Below are positions 1 to 7,938 of a stretch of 17,747 nt of DNA, piece by piece. Within the stretch, counting starts at the first letter, position 1; each line of letters begins with the position of its first letter. The stretch covers positions 1 to 17,747 of the forward strand of contig SYGW01000008.1 of NCBI GenBank assembly GCA_005800255.1, read 5' to 3'. The stretch comes from Nitrospiraceae bacterium (GTDB lineage: Bacteria > Nitrospirota > Nitrospiria > Nitrospirales > Nitrospiraceae). The position numbers were made by a program, and so were the translations under genes. The notes under the pieces are model-generated. The model searched no databases, was not told where the DNA came from, and worked only from the letters and a program-made list of their open reading frames with translations.

Positions 1-225
1 CAGCGCCAGATCAATAGCGCATTGGAAACGCTCACGTCGCGGGAAGAGAAAGTTTTGCGCAAGCGGTTCGGCATCGGTGAAGCCACTGACCATACCCTGG
101 AAGAAGTCGGTCAGGATTTCGAGGTGACTCGCGAACGTATCAGACAGATCGAAGCCAAGGCCTTACGGAAGCTGCGTCACCCGAGCCGGAGCAAGAAGTT
201 GCGCAGCTTCGTGGAAACGCTCTGA
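1..225 (+). CDS. rpoD: RNA polymerase primary sigma factor RpoD, C-terminal end (partial)
   Basis: This is the 3' end of a sigma-70 family gene; the frame is open from base 1 and stops with TGA at 223-225, giving 74 visible residues. They form sigma region 4. [20 protein letters not shown] is the region 4.2 helix-turn-helix that reads the -35 box, and [17 protein letters not shown] is the usual RpoD tail. Such close agreement with primary sigma factors, down to the terminal LRSF, favours RpoD over an alternative sigma. The apparent start near base 22 is internal; the true start lies left of the window. The next gene downstream is a tRNA with its own promoter. Confidence 0.95.
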   Translation, partial: QRQINSALETLTSREEKVLRKRFGIGEATDHTLEEVGQDFEVTRERIRQIEAKALRKLRHPSRSKKLRSFVETL

Positions 226-248
226 CGCGAAGAGGTGATGCCCGAGAT

Positions 249-278
249 TTGACTCCGTTCCCTGGGGCAGCCTAGAAT
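249..278 (+). promoter_or_regulatory. sigma-70 promoter for the tRNA
   Basis: A -35 box TTGACT (249-254) and a -10 box TAGAAT (273-278) are separated by 18 bp. Transcription would start near 285, leaving about 40 nt before the mature tRNA 5' end. Both boxes match consensus at five of six positions and lie in the only non-coding gap between rpoD and the tRNA. The assignment is by sequence alone. Confidence 0.6.
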
Positions 279-327
279 TGATCGTTCGTGTCTGCGGAAC
301 AGGCGCGAGGGAGTCATCCGCCTGATT

Positions 328-404
328 GGGCCCATAGCTCAGGTGGTTAGAGCGGCTGACTCATAATCAGCTGGTCCTAGGTTCAAGTCCTAGTGGGCCC
401 ACCA
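328..404 (+). tRNA. tRNA with CAU anticodon, probably tRNA-Ile2 (lysidine type)
   Basis: A complete cloverleaf of 77 nt with encoded CCA. The acceptor stem is GGGCCCA (328-334) with TGGGCCC (394-400), discriminator A401, then CCA 402-404. The anticodon stem is GCTGA/TCAGC (355-359/367-371) with loop 360-366 and anticodon CAT at 362-364. The T-arm carries GTTCAAG. CAU serves elongator Met, initiator Met or, after lysidine modification by TilS, Ile decoding AUA. The paired first base rules against an initiator. C4-G69 and C5-G68 in the acceptor stem resemble E. coli tRNA-Ile2 rather than elongator Met, so Ile2 is favoured but not certain. Confidence 0.93.
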
Positions 405-464
405 GCACGGCCGTAGAACTCATCGACTGAGAACGTTGTGTAGAACAACAGCTAGAGGAGTTCG

Positions 465-1241
465 TTGAAGCATAACCTTTCCCCCCTCATCGCGCTGCAA
501 AAGTTGGATCTCCGCGTCATGGAGATTAACGCTCAACGCCGGAAAATCCCGGAACGACTCCAGACAGTTGAAGTGCCTCTCCGGGAAGCCCAGCAGCTGC
601 TCCAGCAAACCAGTGCCGCCATGGAGGCACTGGTCAAAGAGCGGCGGTCGCACGAAAAAGATCTTGAGGCGCACGAAGCCCATACGGAAAAGATGAAGTC
701 GCGGCTGTCCGAGTTGAAGTCCAACAAGGAATATCAGGCGCATCTCTTCGAGATCGAAGTGGCCAACAAGAAGAAGGGCGATTTCGAGGAAAAGATCCTG
801 TTGTGCATGGAGAAGATCGAGCAGCTCCAGCAGACCGCAAAAGAGGCCCAAGCCAAGGTGAGCATCGCTGAGAAGGCCTTTGCGCAGGAAAAACTGGTGC
901 TGGAAGAAGAGGAGAAGAAGCTTTCAGCCGAGCTGGCCGATCTCGAATCGCAGCAGCAAGCCCATTCGGCTCATGTTGAGAAGGGGCTGCTCGTCCGTTA
1001 CAACTCGATCAAGGCGGCGCGGAAGGATCAAGCGCTGGCGGAGATCAAAGAGGGGACTTGCTCCGGCTGCCGGCTGCAGCTCCCGCCGCAACTGATTTCA
1101 GATGTGAAGCGCGGGGAAGATCTCTTGACCTGTCCCTATTGCCGCCGGATGCTCTACTGGGATGGGCAAATTCCTGTTGAAACAGGGTTCGTACTCGATC
1201 TCGACCGGACGTCAATTCTGGAGATCGGCGAGTCGATCTAG
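465..1241 (+). CDS. coiled-coil C4-type zinc-ribbon protein
   Basis: 258 residues from a TTG start with AGAGGAG (454-460) just upstream; the next candidate (ATG 520) would cut into the conserved N-terminal ALQKLDLRV segment. Residues about 8-180 are charged and heptad-like (long E/K/Q-rich stretches), predicted to form an antiparallel coiled coil. The C-terminus has a four-cysteine zinc ribbon: C199-x2-C202 and C223-x2-C226. This arrangement matches the widespread bacterial 'C4-type zinc ribbon domain' proteins (zf-RING_7 family, related to chlamydial CT398), whose members have been linked to sigma-54 and secretion partners in Chlamydia; the role in other phyla is unclear. It follows the tRNA without a visible terminator, so co-transcription is possible. 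Its stop overlaps the stop of the convergent RNase HIII gene by 4 bp. Confidence 0.85.
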   Translation: MKHNLSPLIALQKLDLRVMEINAQRRKIPERLQTVEVPLREAQQLLQQTSAAMEALVKERRSHEKDLEAHEAHTEKMKSRLSELKSNKEYQAHLFEIEVANKKKGDFEEKILLCMEKIEQLQQTAKEAQAKVSIAEKAFAQEKLVLEEEEKKLSAELADLESQQQAHSAHVEKGLLVRYNSIKAARKDQALAEIKEGTCSGCRLQLPPQLISDVKRGEDLLTCPYCRRMLYWDGQIPVETGFVLDLDRTSILEIGESI

Positions 1242-1900
1242 TCCGTTTCCCCCAGCACGGCCTGCGTCGTTTTGAAGTGCAGCTTCGCGACCGATCCCAA
1301 CCGTTCCTCTCCGTGTTTCTTCACGATCATACGACCGGCCAGTTCGACGGCAGGCGAGGCCCCCTTGGGCAGCGTCGTGCCGATTTCATCCGAGAGGCGC
1401 TTCATGCGGATGAGGAATTCCGCGCGGGCCAGGATCGACGCGGCAGCCACGGCGATATCGGATTCGGCCTTATGGCGTTGTTCCAGGACGATCGTGCGTC
1501 CTTTTTCTTGCAGGGCGTTCAGAATCAACCGTTCGTCGCCGAACTGGTCCGCGATGGCGCGCCCGCACTGGACCTTTTCCAGAAGGGTCTCCAATGCTTT
1601 GGCATGGCCCCAGGCCAGCAGGCGATTCAAGTTCCGGATCTTCGCGTAGAGTTCGTTGTATCGTTGCGGGCCGATTGCGATAATGCTGTGAGGGCACAGC
1701 ATCCGGATGTCGGGCGCCATTTCGAGGATGCGGCCGTCCGAGATTTTCTTGCTGTCCCGGACATTCATCAGGGTCAGCTCACCCTGCGTCGTGGCGTCGA
1801 CGAAGACCGCGGCGATGACCAGGGGGCCGAAGTAGTCCCCCTTGCCTGATTCATCGATGCCGATTCGTTCGATCGGTGTTTTGGCTGTTGTCTTGGTCAC
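1238..1900 (-). CDS. rnhC: ribonuclease HIII-type RNase H (type 2), catalytic domain only
   Basis: 220 residues from GTG (1898-1900), with no strong Shine-Dalgarno sequence and no better in-frame start nearby. Type 2 RNases H cleave the RNA strand of RNA/DNA hybrids. The GIDESGKGDYFGPLVIAA block at residues 14-31, DSKK at 49-52 and the YNELY...LNRLLAWGHAKA stretch at 81-102 are features of RNase HIII; RNase HII has a DEVGRG motif instead. The likely metal-binding residues D16, E17, D118 and D148 are all present. Typical RNase HIII is about 300 residues, with an N-terminal TBP-like substrate-binding domain of roughly 80-90 residues. That domain is missing here and the catalytic motif begins at residue 14. 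An rnhB assignment is the main alternative. Confidence 0.85.
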   Translation of the reverse strand: MTKTTAKTPIERIGIDESGKGDYFGPLVIAAVFVDATTQGELTLMNVRDSKKISDGRILEMAPDIRMLCPHSIIAIGPQRYNELYAKIRNLNRLLAWGHAKALETLLEKVQCGRAIADQFGDERLILNALQEKGRTIVLEQRHKAESDIAVAAASILARAEFLIRMKRLSDEIGTTLPKGASPAVELAGRMIVKKHGEERLGSVAKLHFKTTQAVLGETD

Positions 1901-2012
1901 GGGCCGGGGCTCTGGTGGAGATTCTCACGGAGCCGCGGTAATCTAACAGAGGCTGAATAGGCGGTCAATTTTTCAGATTATCGGCAGGGGCCTTCATCAG
2001 GGAAGATGGGCG

Positions 2013-2876
2013 ATGCAGCGAAGGGTGTCGTTCTCACGTGGAATGTTGCTGGTGGCCGCCGGGTTCGGGCTATTGGCGGTCGGTGGCTGTGAAACGAATC
2101 CCTATACCGGCCGGTCGCAGTTGTTGATGACGTCCCTGACGCAGGAAATACAAATGGGCACGCAGGCCTATGCGCAAGTGAAGAACGATCCGAAATTGCG
2201 GCAGTCGCAAGATCCCCGCGAGATCGAACCGGTCAAGCGGGTGGCGGCGAGGATTATCGAAGTGGCGAAGCGGTCGAAATGTGCCGAGACGGCGAAGCAG
2301 TTTCAGTGGGAAGTGGTTGTGATCAAGGACGATAAAACGATGAATGCCTTTGCCCTTCCTGGCGGGAAGATTGCGGTCTATACCGGGATCTTTCCCGTGG
2401 CCAGGACCGAAGCAGGTTTGGCCGCGGTGATGGGCCATGAAGTCCTCCATGCGCTGGCCAGTCATGGGGCTGAACGGATGAGTCAGGGGCAATTGACGAA
2501 TGCGGTATTGCAGGTGGCAGAGGCTGCGGCAGGGGTATCAGGCGGCGGAGGGATGGTGTCCCAGGCTGCCATGGCGGCGCTCGGCGCAGGGGTGCAGGTC
2601 GGGGTGTTGTTGCCCTTCAGCCGGAAGCATGAATCGGAAGCGGACTATATCGGCATCCTCCTGGCGGCCGATGCAGGCTATGACCCGCGCGAGTCTATTT
2701 CACTGTGGGAACGGATGGGGCAGATGTCCAAAGGCGGCGGTCCGGCAGAGTTTCTCTCGACTCATCCGAGCCATGAAACCAGGATCGACCAGCTGAAACA
2801 GTGGATGCCGGAGGCGATAGGGCTGTATCAATCCAAGTCGGCGGTGCCGGCTGCGGCTTTGCCGGCGCTGCACTAA
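2013..2876 (+). CDS. M48-family zinc metalloprotease, lipoprotein
   Basis: 287 residues; the ATG at 2013 has AGGGAAG (1999-2005) 7 nt upstream, while the ATG at 2006 is out of frame. The N-terminus is a lipoprotein signal: RR, hydrophobic residues 11-23, lipobox VGGC with C26 as the lipidation site, then ETNPYTGRSQL, a segment typical of this family. The protease motif is HEVLH (H142, E143, H146) and the third zinc ligand is probably E207 in ESEAD. Homologues such as LoiP/YcaL and BepA act in outer-membrane protein quality control, so a periplasmic, membrane-tethered peptidase is inferred. BepA-like TPR repeats are absent, making this the short OMA1/LoiP-like form. It stands alone, divergent from the RNase HIII gene across about 110 bp. 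Confidence 0.9.
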   Translation: MQRRVSFSRGMLLVAAGFGLLAVGGCETNPYTGRSQLLMTSLTQEIQMGTQAYAQVKNDPKLRQSQDPREIEPVKRVAARIIEVAKRSKCAETAKQFQWEVVVIKDDKTMNAFALPGGKIAVYTGIFPVARTEAGLAAVMGHEVLHALASHGAERMSQGQLTNAVLQVAEAAAGVSGGGGMVSQAAMAALGAGVQVGVLLPFSRKHESEADYIGILLAADAGYDPRESISLWERMGQMSKGGGPAEFLSTHPSHETRIDQLKQWMPEAIGLYQSKSAVPAAALPALH

Positions 2877-2891
2877 TTCCGCCGGGGCCGG

Positions 2892-2920
2892 TTGCAACCT
2901 CTTCCGTTCCTTTCTATACT
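2892..2920 (+). promoter_or_regulatory. sigma-70 promoter of rnpB
   Basis: TTGCAA (2892-2897) and TATACT (2915-2920) are separated by exactly 17 bp, placing the transcription start near 2927. This coincides with the start of the recognisable RNase P RNA. The -35 box lies 16 bp after the protease stop codon. Confidence 0.7.
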
Positions 2921-2926
2921 TACGTT

Positions 2927-3371
2927 GCGCGAGGGAGAGGACCGGGTGATCGCTTGGGGCGGCAACGCTCTTAGAGGAAAGTCCGGACTTCATGGGCAGG
3001 GCGCTGGGTAACTCCCAGGCGGAGCAATCCGACACCAGCACCACAGAGAACAAACCGCCGATGGCCGTGGCGACGGGATGTAAGTCTTGTCGCTGCGGAT
3101 CAGGTAAGGGTGAAACGGAGGGGTAAGAGCCCACCGCAGTGGTGGTAACATCACTGGCACGGTAAGCGTCGCCTGATGCAAGGCCAAATAGGAAGACGCC
3201 TGTCGGTTTTCTTCGGAAAGCCGGCGACCGGCTGGCCCGGCCGAGGTCTTCGGGTAGGTCGCTTGAGGTTCGAGGTGACTCGAATCCCAGAGAAATGATC
3301 ACCCCCGTGTGGGACCATATCCCAGGCGGGACAGAATCCGGCTTATAGGTCTTCTCCACCGCGCTTTTTTT
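2927..3371 (+). ncRNA. rnpB: RNase P RNA, bacterial class A
   Basis: The catalytic RNA of RNase P matures tRNA 5' ends. Conserved blocks appear in order: GAGGAAAGTCCGGAC (2974-2988), the GGTGAAACGGAGGGGTAAGAG region (about 3109-3130), GCAAGGCCAAATAGG (3178-3192), GAGAAATGATCA (3290-3301) and ACAGAATCCGGCTTAT (3331-3346). Helix P1 forms between 2934-2943 and 3348-3357, with one G-U pair. The stem can be extended by GCGC on both sides, and a run of seven T follows (3365-3371), so P1 may double as the terminator hairpin. The 5' end is set by the upstream promoter and the 3' end is approximate. The 3' about 70 nt overlap the coding end of the minus-strand glutaredoxin-like gene. Confidence 0.96.
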
Positions 3372-3607
3372 ATCGCTCGGCGTAGGTCCCCTTCCGTCAC
3401 TTTCCCCGAGAAATACTCGATCTCGTCGAGTAACACGACGGGAACCCTCGACCCGTACCGGTCCGTCAGGGCCTGGTCTCCCTCAATGCTCACTTTGCTC
3501 GTGGTGATGTTCATTTCTGACTGGAGATGCGCCGCAATCCGGCAGATGACATCGCAGAGGTGGCATTCGTCGCGGGACAGGATGGTCACATGGACTGGCA
3601 GGCTCAT
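3299..3607 (-). CDS. glutaredoxin-like thioredoxin-fold protein
   Basis: 102 residues from ATG at 3605-3607. The start at 3655 would add 16 non-homologous-looking residues; neither has a strong ribosome site. Beta-strand HVTILSRDECHLCD carries the redox CxxC motif (C15, C18), and RVPVVLLD supplies the cis-proline segment usual in thioredoxin folds. EYFSGKVTEGDLRRAI resembles the C-terminal end of short glutaredoxin/DUF836-type proteins, which act in thiol-disulfide exchange. The last 20 or so residues (basic, IKKARWRRPISRILSRLGYG) go past the usual fold and are encoded antisense to the rnpB 3' end. It is divergent from ilvB across about 270 bp. Confidence 0.75.
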   Translation of the reverse strand: MSLPVHVTILSRDECHLCDVICRIAAHLQSEMNITTSKVSIEGDQALTDRYGSRVPVVLLDEIEYFSGKVTEGDLRRAIKKARWRRPISRILSRLGYGPTRG

Positions 3608-3701
3608 ATTGTCGCGACTCAGGCCAACGGATGAGGACGGCACGAAGGATATCATGCAGAAAGGGAGCCTGTCAGGAGAGGGGCTAAAGCCTGCGGCACT
3701 A

Positions 3702-3731
3702 TTGACGCGGTGAAATATGTGGTGATAGGAT
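3702..3731 (+). promoter_or_regulatory. candidate promoter of the ilv operon
   Basis: TTGACG (3702-3707) and TAGGAT (3726-3731) are separated by 18 bp, giving a start near 3738 and an ilvB leader of about 135 nt. The -35 box is good and the -10 box moderate (four of six matches). The leader contains a perfect 14-bp palindrome at 3755-3768 but no obvious attenuator hairpin with a T-run. Confidence 0.4.
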
Positions 3732-3754
3732 TATGGATCTTTATCCCTGATTTT

Positions 3755-3768
3755 TCAGAACGTTCTGA
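3755..3768. promoter_or_regulatory. 14-bp perfect palindrome, possible operator
   Basis: TCAGAACGTTCTGA reads identically on both strands. It lies about 17 bp downstream of the inferred ilv transcription start and 107 bp before the ilvB start codon. Such a two-fold symmetric site suits a dimeric regulator. No regulator gene is in the window, so the function is a guess. Confidence 0.3.
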
Positions 3769-3862
3769 GATATCGAGGGGCTCGTGTCCGATCTGTTAGC
3801 CCAAGCCGTTTCGTTGCCTATTGTATCGATTCCTCCGCCTGGTTTTCACGGGCGGGATGGAT

Positions 3863-3867
3863 GGAGG
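3863..3867 (+). promoter_or_regulatory. ilvB ribosome binding site
   Basis: GGAGG lies 7 nt before ATG 3875. This decides the start: the longer frame opens with TTG at 3821, which has no such site and adds residues foreign to acetolactate synthases. Confidence 0.75.
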
Positions 3868-3874
3868 TTCTGTC

Positions 3875-5650
3875 ATGAAGCTCACAGGCGCTGAAATCCT
3901 CATCGAATGTCTTAGACGGGAAGGTGTGAAGACGATTTTCGCACTTCCCGGCGGTGTCGTGTTGAAGATTTTCGATATTTTGCACCAGCAGAAGGATATC
4001 GAAGTGGTTCTGACGCGCCATGAGCAGGGCGCCGGCCATATGGCGGAAGGTTATGCCAAGGCGACCGGGAAAGCTGGGGTCTGCCTGGTGACCTCAGGGC
4101 CAGGGATGACGAACGTGATCACGGCGTTAGCCGATGCCTATATGGATTCCGTGCCGTTGGTCTGCTTCACCGGCCAAGTTCCAACCGGTCTGATCGGGAA
4201 CGATGCGTTCCAAGAGGCGGATAATATTGGGTTGAGCCGCCCCTGCACCAAATACAATTTCCTTGTAAAAGACGTAGCTGACTTGGCGATGACGATTAAG
4301 GAAGCCTTCTACATTGCGACGACGGGGCGCCCTGGCCCGGTGTTGGTGGACATTCCGAAAGACGTCTCCATGGACAAGGCGGAATTTACCTATCCGAGCT
4401 CCGTCTCCATCCGCAGCTACAATCCTGTGTATGAAGGCAATAAGTGGCAGATCAAGCAGGCGGCTGAGGCCATGACGAAGGCGAAGAAGCCGGTGTTGTA
4501 TGTCGGCGGCGGCGTCGTCTTCTCCGGTGCCTCGCAGGAATTGATGGAGCTGGCCGAACTGACTCATATGCCCGTCGATATGACCTTGATGGGGCTGGGG
4601 GCCTTCCCCGGCGAACATCCCCAGTCCATGGGCATGTTGGGGATGCATGGCACCTATTGGGCGAATATGGTCATGCATTACTCCGATCTGGTCGTGGCGA
4701 TTGGCGCGCGGTTTGACGATCGCGTCACCGGCAAGGTCTCCGAGTTCTGTCCTCATGCCAAGGTGATCCACATCGACATCGATCCGACTTCGATCAGGAA
4801 GAATGTCAATGTCGATATCCCCATCGTGGGCGACTGTAAGACAGTGCTGCGCGAGTTGATTCAGATTTTACGCGCCACCGTGAACGGCGATCAGAAGGAA
4901 TTACGCAAGCCCTGGTGGAATCAGATCCGCGAATGGCAACAGGCGAATCCGCTGGCCTATCAGCAGGCAGCGGACGGGCCGACCAAGCCGCAGCATGTCA
5001 TCAAGCGGCTCTATGAACTGACGAAAGATATGGACCCGATCGTCTCGACCGATGTTGGACAACACCAGATGTGGGCCGCCCAGTACTTTAAGTTGGCCAA
5101 GCCCAATCGCTGGTTGACTTCGGGCGGGCTTGGCACCATGGGATTTGGCTTTCCCGCCGCCATGGGGGCGCAGGCGGCCTTTCCGGGCCGGTTGGTCCTT
5201 TGCATTGCCGGCGACGGCAGCATCCAGATGAATATGCAGGAAATGGCCACGGCCGTGGTGCATAAGCTGCCGGTCAAGATCATCGTGCTCAATAACCGAT
5301 TCCACGGGATGGTCCGGCAATGGCAGGATCTCTTCTACGAAGGGCGGTATGCTTCGAGCAATCTGGAGACGACGCCGGACTTTGTGAAGTTGGCCGAGGC
5401 CTATGGGGCGGTCGGGCTCCGGGCCAGCAAGCCGTCGGAGATCGACGCTGTCCTCAAGGAGGCGATCGCGGTGAACCGGCCGGTGATCGTCGATGTGCCG
5501 ACCTATCGTTACGAAAATGTCTATCCGATGATTCCTGCCGGCGGCAGCAATCATGAGATGATTTTGGAAGATCCGCCGCATTTGAAAACGAAACAGGCTG
5601 GAGCAGGGCAGGTGACTCCGAAGGATTCGGACACGATTCTCACGGCCTAA
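3875..5650 (+). CDS. ilvB: acetolactate synthase, large (catalytic) subunit
   Basis: 591 residues, the usual length. It condenses two pyruvates to acetolactate (or pyruvate plus 2-oxobutyrate to acetohydroxybutyrate), the first common step of valine, leucine and isoleucine synthesis, using ThDP, Mg and FAD. Seen: N-terminal ThDP domain with MKLTGAEIL and the catalytic Glu, E50, in RHEQGAGHMAEGYA; the SGPGMTNVITALADA and FTGQVP segments; the central domain with GARFDDRVTGK; and the C-terminal ThDP/Mg motif starting G446-DGS and continuing through LNNRFHGMVRQWQ. The start is set by GGAGG at 3863-3867. The partner small subunit follows 21 bp downstream. It is probably the first gene of the ilv operon. 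Confidence 0.97.
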   Translation: MKLTGAEILIECLRREGVKTIFALPGGVVLKIFDILHQQKDIEVVLTRHEQGAGHMAEGYAKATGKAGVCLVTSGPGMTNVITALADAYMDSVPLVCFTGQVPTGLIGNDAFQEADNIGLSRPCTKYNFLVKDVADLAMTIKEAFYIATTGRPGPVLVDIPKDVSMDKAEFTYPSSVSIRSYNPVYEGNKWQIKQAAEAMTKAKKPVLYVGGGVVFSGASQELMELAELTHMPVDMTLMGLGAFPGEHPQSMGMLGMHGTYWANMVMHYSDLVVAIGARFDDRVTGKVSEFCPHAKVIHIDIDPTSIRKNVNVDIPIVGDCKTVLRELIQILRATVNGDQKELRKPWWNQIREWQQANPLAYQQAADGPTKPQHVIKRLYELTKDMDPIVSTDVGQHQMWAAQYFKLAKPNRWLTSGGLGTMGFGFPAAMGAQAAFPGRLVLCIAGDGSIQMNMQEMATAVVHKLPVKIIVLNNRFHGMVRQWQDLFYEGRYASSNLETTPDFVKLAEAYGAVGLRASKPSEIDAVLKEAIAVNRPVIVDVPTYRYENVYPMIPAGGSNHEMILEDPPHLKTKQAGAGQVTPKDSDTILTA

Positions 5651-5671
5651 TTTTCGTGGCAGGAGTACAGA

Positions 5672-6196
5672 TTGGGTATGGAACATATTATTTCGGTGAC
5701 CGTCGAGAATAAGTTCGGGTCCCTGTCTCGCGTCGCCGGCTTATTCAGCGGCCGCGGGTTCAATATTGAAAGTCTCTCGGTGGCGCCGACGCTGGATCCT
5801 TCCATGTCGCAGATGACCATTGTCACGTCCGGAGACGACCGGATCATCGAGCAGATCGTGAAACAGCTGAATAAGCTGATCGATGTCATCAAGGTTGTGG
5901 ATTTGAACGAGAGCAATTTTGTCTCGCGGGAGACGGCGCTTATCAAGGTGCATACGCGACCGGAAGATCGTGCGGAGGCATTGCGGATTGCCGATATTTT
6001 CCGGGCTAATGTCATCGACTCCACGCCGGCGACCTATACCATCGAGGTGACCGGCGATCCCCATAAGATCGAAGCGATCATCAACCTGCTGCAGCCCCTC
6101 GGCATTAAAGAGCTCACGCGGACCGGACGGGTGGCGGTCGCCCGCGAGTCGATTCGCGCGGCGAGCGTGCCTGCGAAAAAGGCTGTCCGCGAATAG
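5672..6196 (+). CDS. ilvN: acetolactate synthase, small (regulatory) subunit
   Basis: 174 residues. It binds the large subunit and confers feedback inhibition, usually by valine. An N-terminal ACT domain (HIISVTVENKFGSLSRVAGL, residues 5-24, then GRGFNIESLSVAPT) is followed by the ALS small-subunit C-terminal domain (from about residue 85, TRPEDRAEALRIADIFRANV). Either TTG 5672 or ATG 5678 could be the start. AGGAG at 5661-5665 is 6 nt from the TTG and 12 nt from the ATG, so I prefer the TTG, although the ATG aligns with most homologues. The two differ by only two residues. The last 20 or so residues are basic and variable. Confidence 0.95.
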   Translation: MGMEHIISVTVENKFGSLSRVAGLFSGRGFNIESLSVAPTLDPSMSQMTIVTSGDDRIIEQIVKQLNKLIDVIKVVDLNESNFVSRETALIKVHTRPEDRAEALRIADIFRANVIDSTPATYTIEVTGDPHKIEAIINLLQPLGIKELTRTGRVAVARESIRAASVPAKKAVRE

Positions 6197-6256
6197 GCGT
6201 CATTCCGGACGCAACGTCCCAACAGTTTTTTGTTACGGCTATTACCCAAGGAGTGA

Positions 6257-7273
<1,017 letters not shown>

Positions 7274-7287
7274 GAAACGAGGTTTCT

Positions 7288-7938
7288 GTGGCAGATCGTG
7301 CCGTCGGCATCCCGTTTGCCAAAGAAGGAATTCCCTTCATCGGGGCTGCTGTTGGCGTTACACTGCTAGCAGGGTGGCTGGGTGGCGTGATTGCGGCAGT
7401 CGGCGGGGCGCTCCTGACGCTCTTCGTCACCTGGTTTTTCCGCAATCCTTCTCGAGTGGTGCCGCAAGGGCCTGGTCTTATCGTGGCGCCCGGTGACGGG
7501 AAAGTTATTGCCATCGAAGAAGAGTTCGAGCCGCGATTCATCAAGGATCGCAGCATTCGCGTCACGATCTTCTTGAACGTGTTCGATGTGCACATCAATC
7601 GGATTCCCTGTGAAGGATTCGTCGAGGATGTGCAGTATCAGCCGGGTTTGTTTCTCGTGGCCAGTAGGCCCGATGCGACGTTGCGGAACGAGCAAAATGC
7701 CTTGATGATCAGGACGGCGCAGGGGGCGAAGGTGCTCTGTGTGCAGGTGGCAGGATTGATTGCCAGACGGATCGTCTGCTGGATCTCGCCGGGCGCCAGG
7801 GCTGTCTGCGGTGAGCGATACGGGTTGATTCGATTCGGATCGCGGATGGATACGTTTCTGCCGATTGGGACTGTGATCAAAGTGGCAGTCGGCGATCGGG
7901 TGAAGGGTGGAGAAACCATCTTAGGAGAGTTGCGATGA
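7288..7938 (+). CDS. psd: phosphatidylserine decarboxylase, short (archaeal-type) form
   Basis: 216 residues from GTG, with CGAGG (7278-7282) 5 nt upstream. It decarboxylates phosphatidylserine to phosphatidylethanolamine. The proenzyme self-cleaves, turning a Ser into a pyruvoyl cofactor; here the site is G184-S185 in LIRFGSRMD, the RFGS form of the short family rather than the LGST motif of E. coli Psd. N-terminal hydrophobic segments at about 13-50 anchor it in the membrane. Conserved FRNP and FLNVFDVHINR (substrate-site His) are visible. The stop overlaps the pssA start (ATGA), so the two steps of phosphatidylethanolamine synthesis are translationally coupled. Confidence 0.93.
   Translation: MADRAVGIPFAKEGIPFIGAAVGVTLLAGWLGGVIAAVGGALLTLFVTWFFRNPSRVVPQGPGLIVAPGDGKVIAIEEEFEPRFIKDRSIRVTIFLNVFDVHINRIPCEGFVEDVQYQPGLFLVASRPDATLRNEQNALMIRTAQGAKVLCVQVAGLIARRIVCWISPGARAVCGERYGLIRFGSRMDTFLPIGTVIKVAVGDRVKGGETILGELR

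Noticed and set aside
1277..1849. 190-residue plus-strand frame opposite the RNase HIII gene
   Set aside because: The minus strand holds the conserved catalytic motifs; this frame has none.
1901..2012. Promoters in the divergent RNase HIII / M48 gap
   Set aside because: AT-rich patches exist around 1965-1982 but no -35/-10 pair with acceptable spacing stands out.
2700..3359. 219-residue minus-strand frame spanning the protease end and rnpB
   Set aside because: It reads antisense through almost all of the RNase P RNA; such frames over rnpB are a common annotation artefact.
3821..3874. Longer ilvB beginning at TTG 3821
   Set aside because: The extra 18 residues have no counterpart in acetolactate synthases and GGAGG at 3863-3867 points to ATG 3875.
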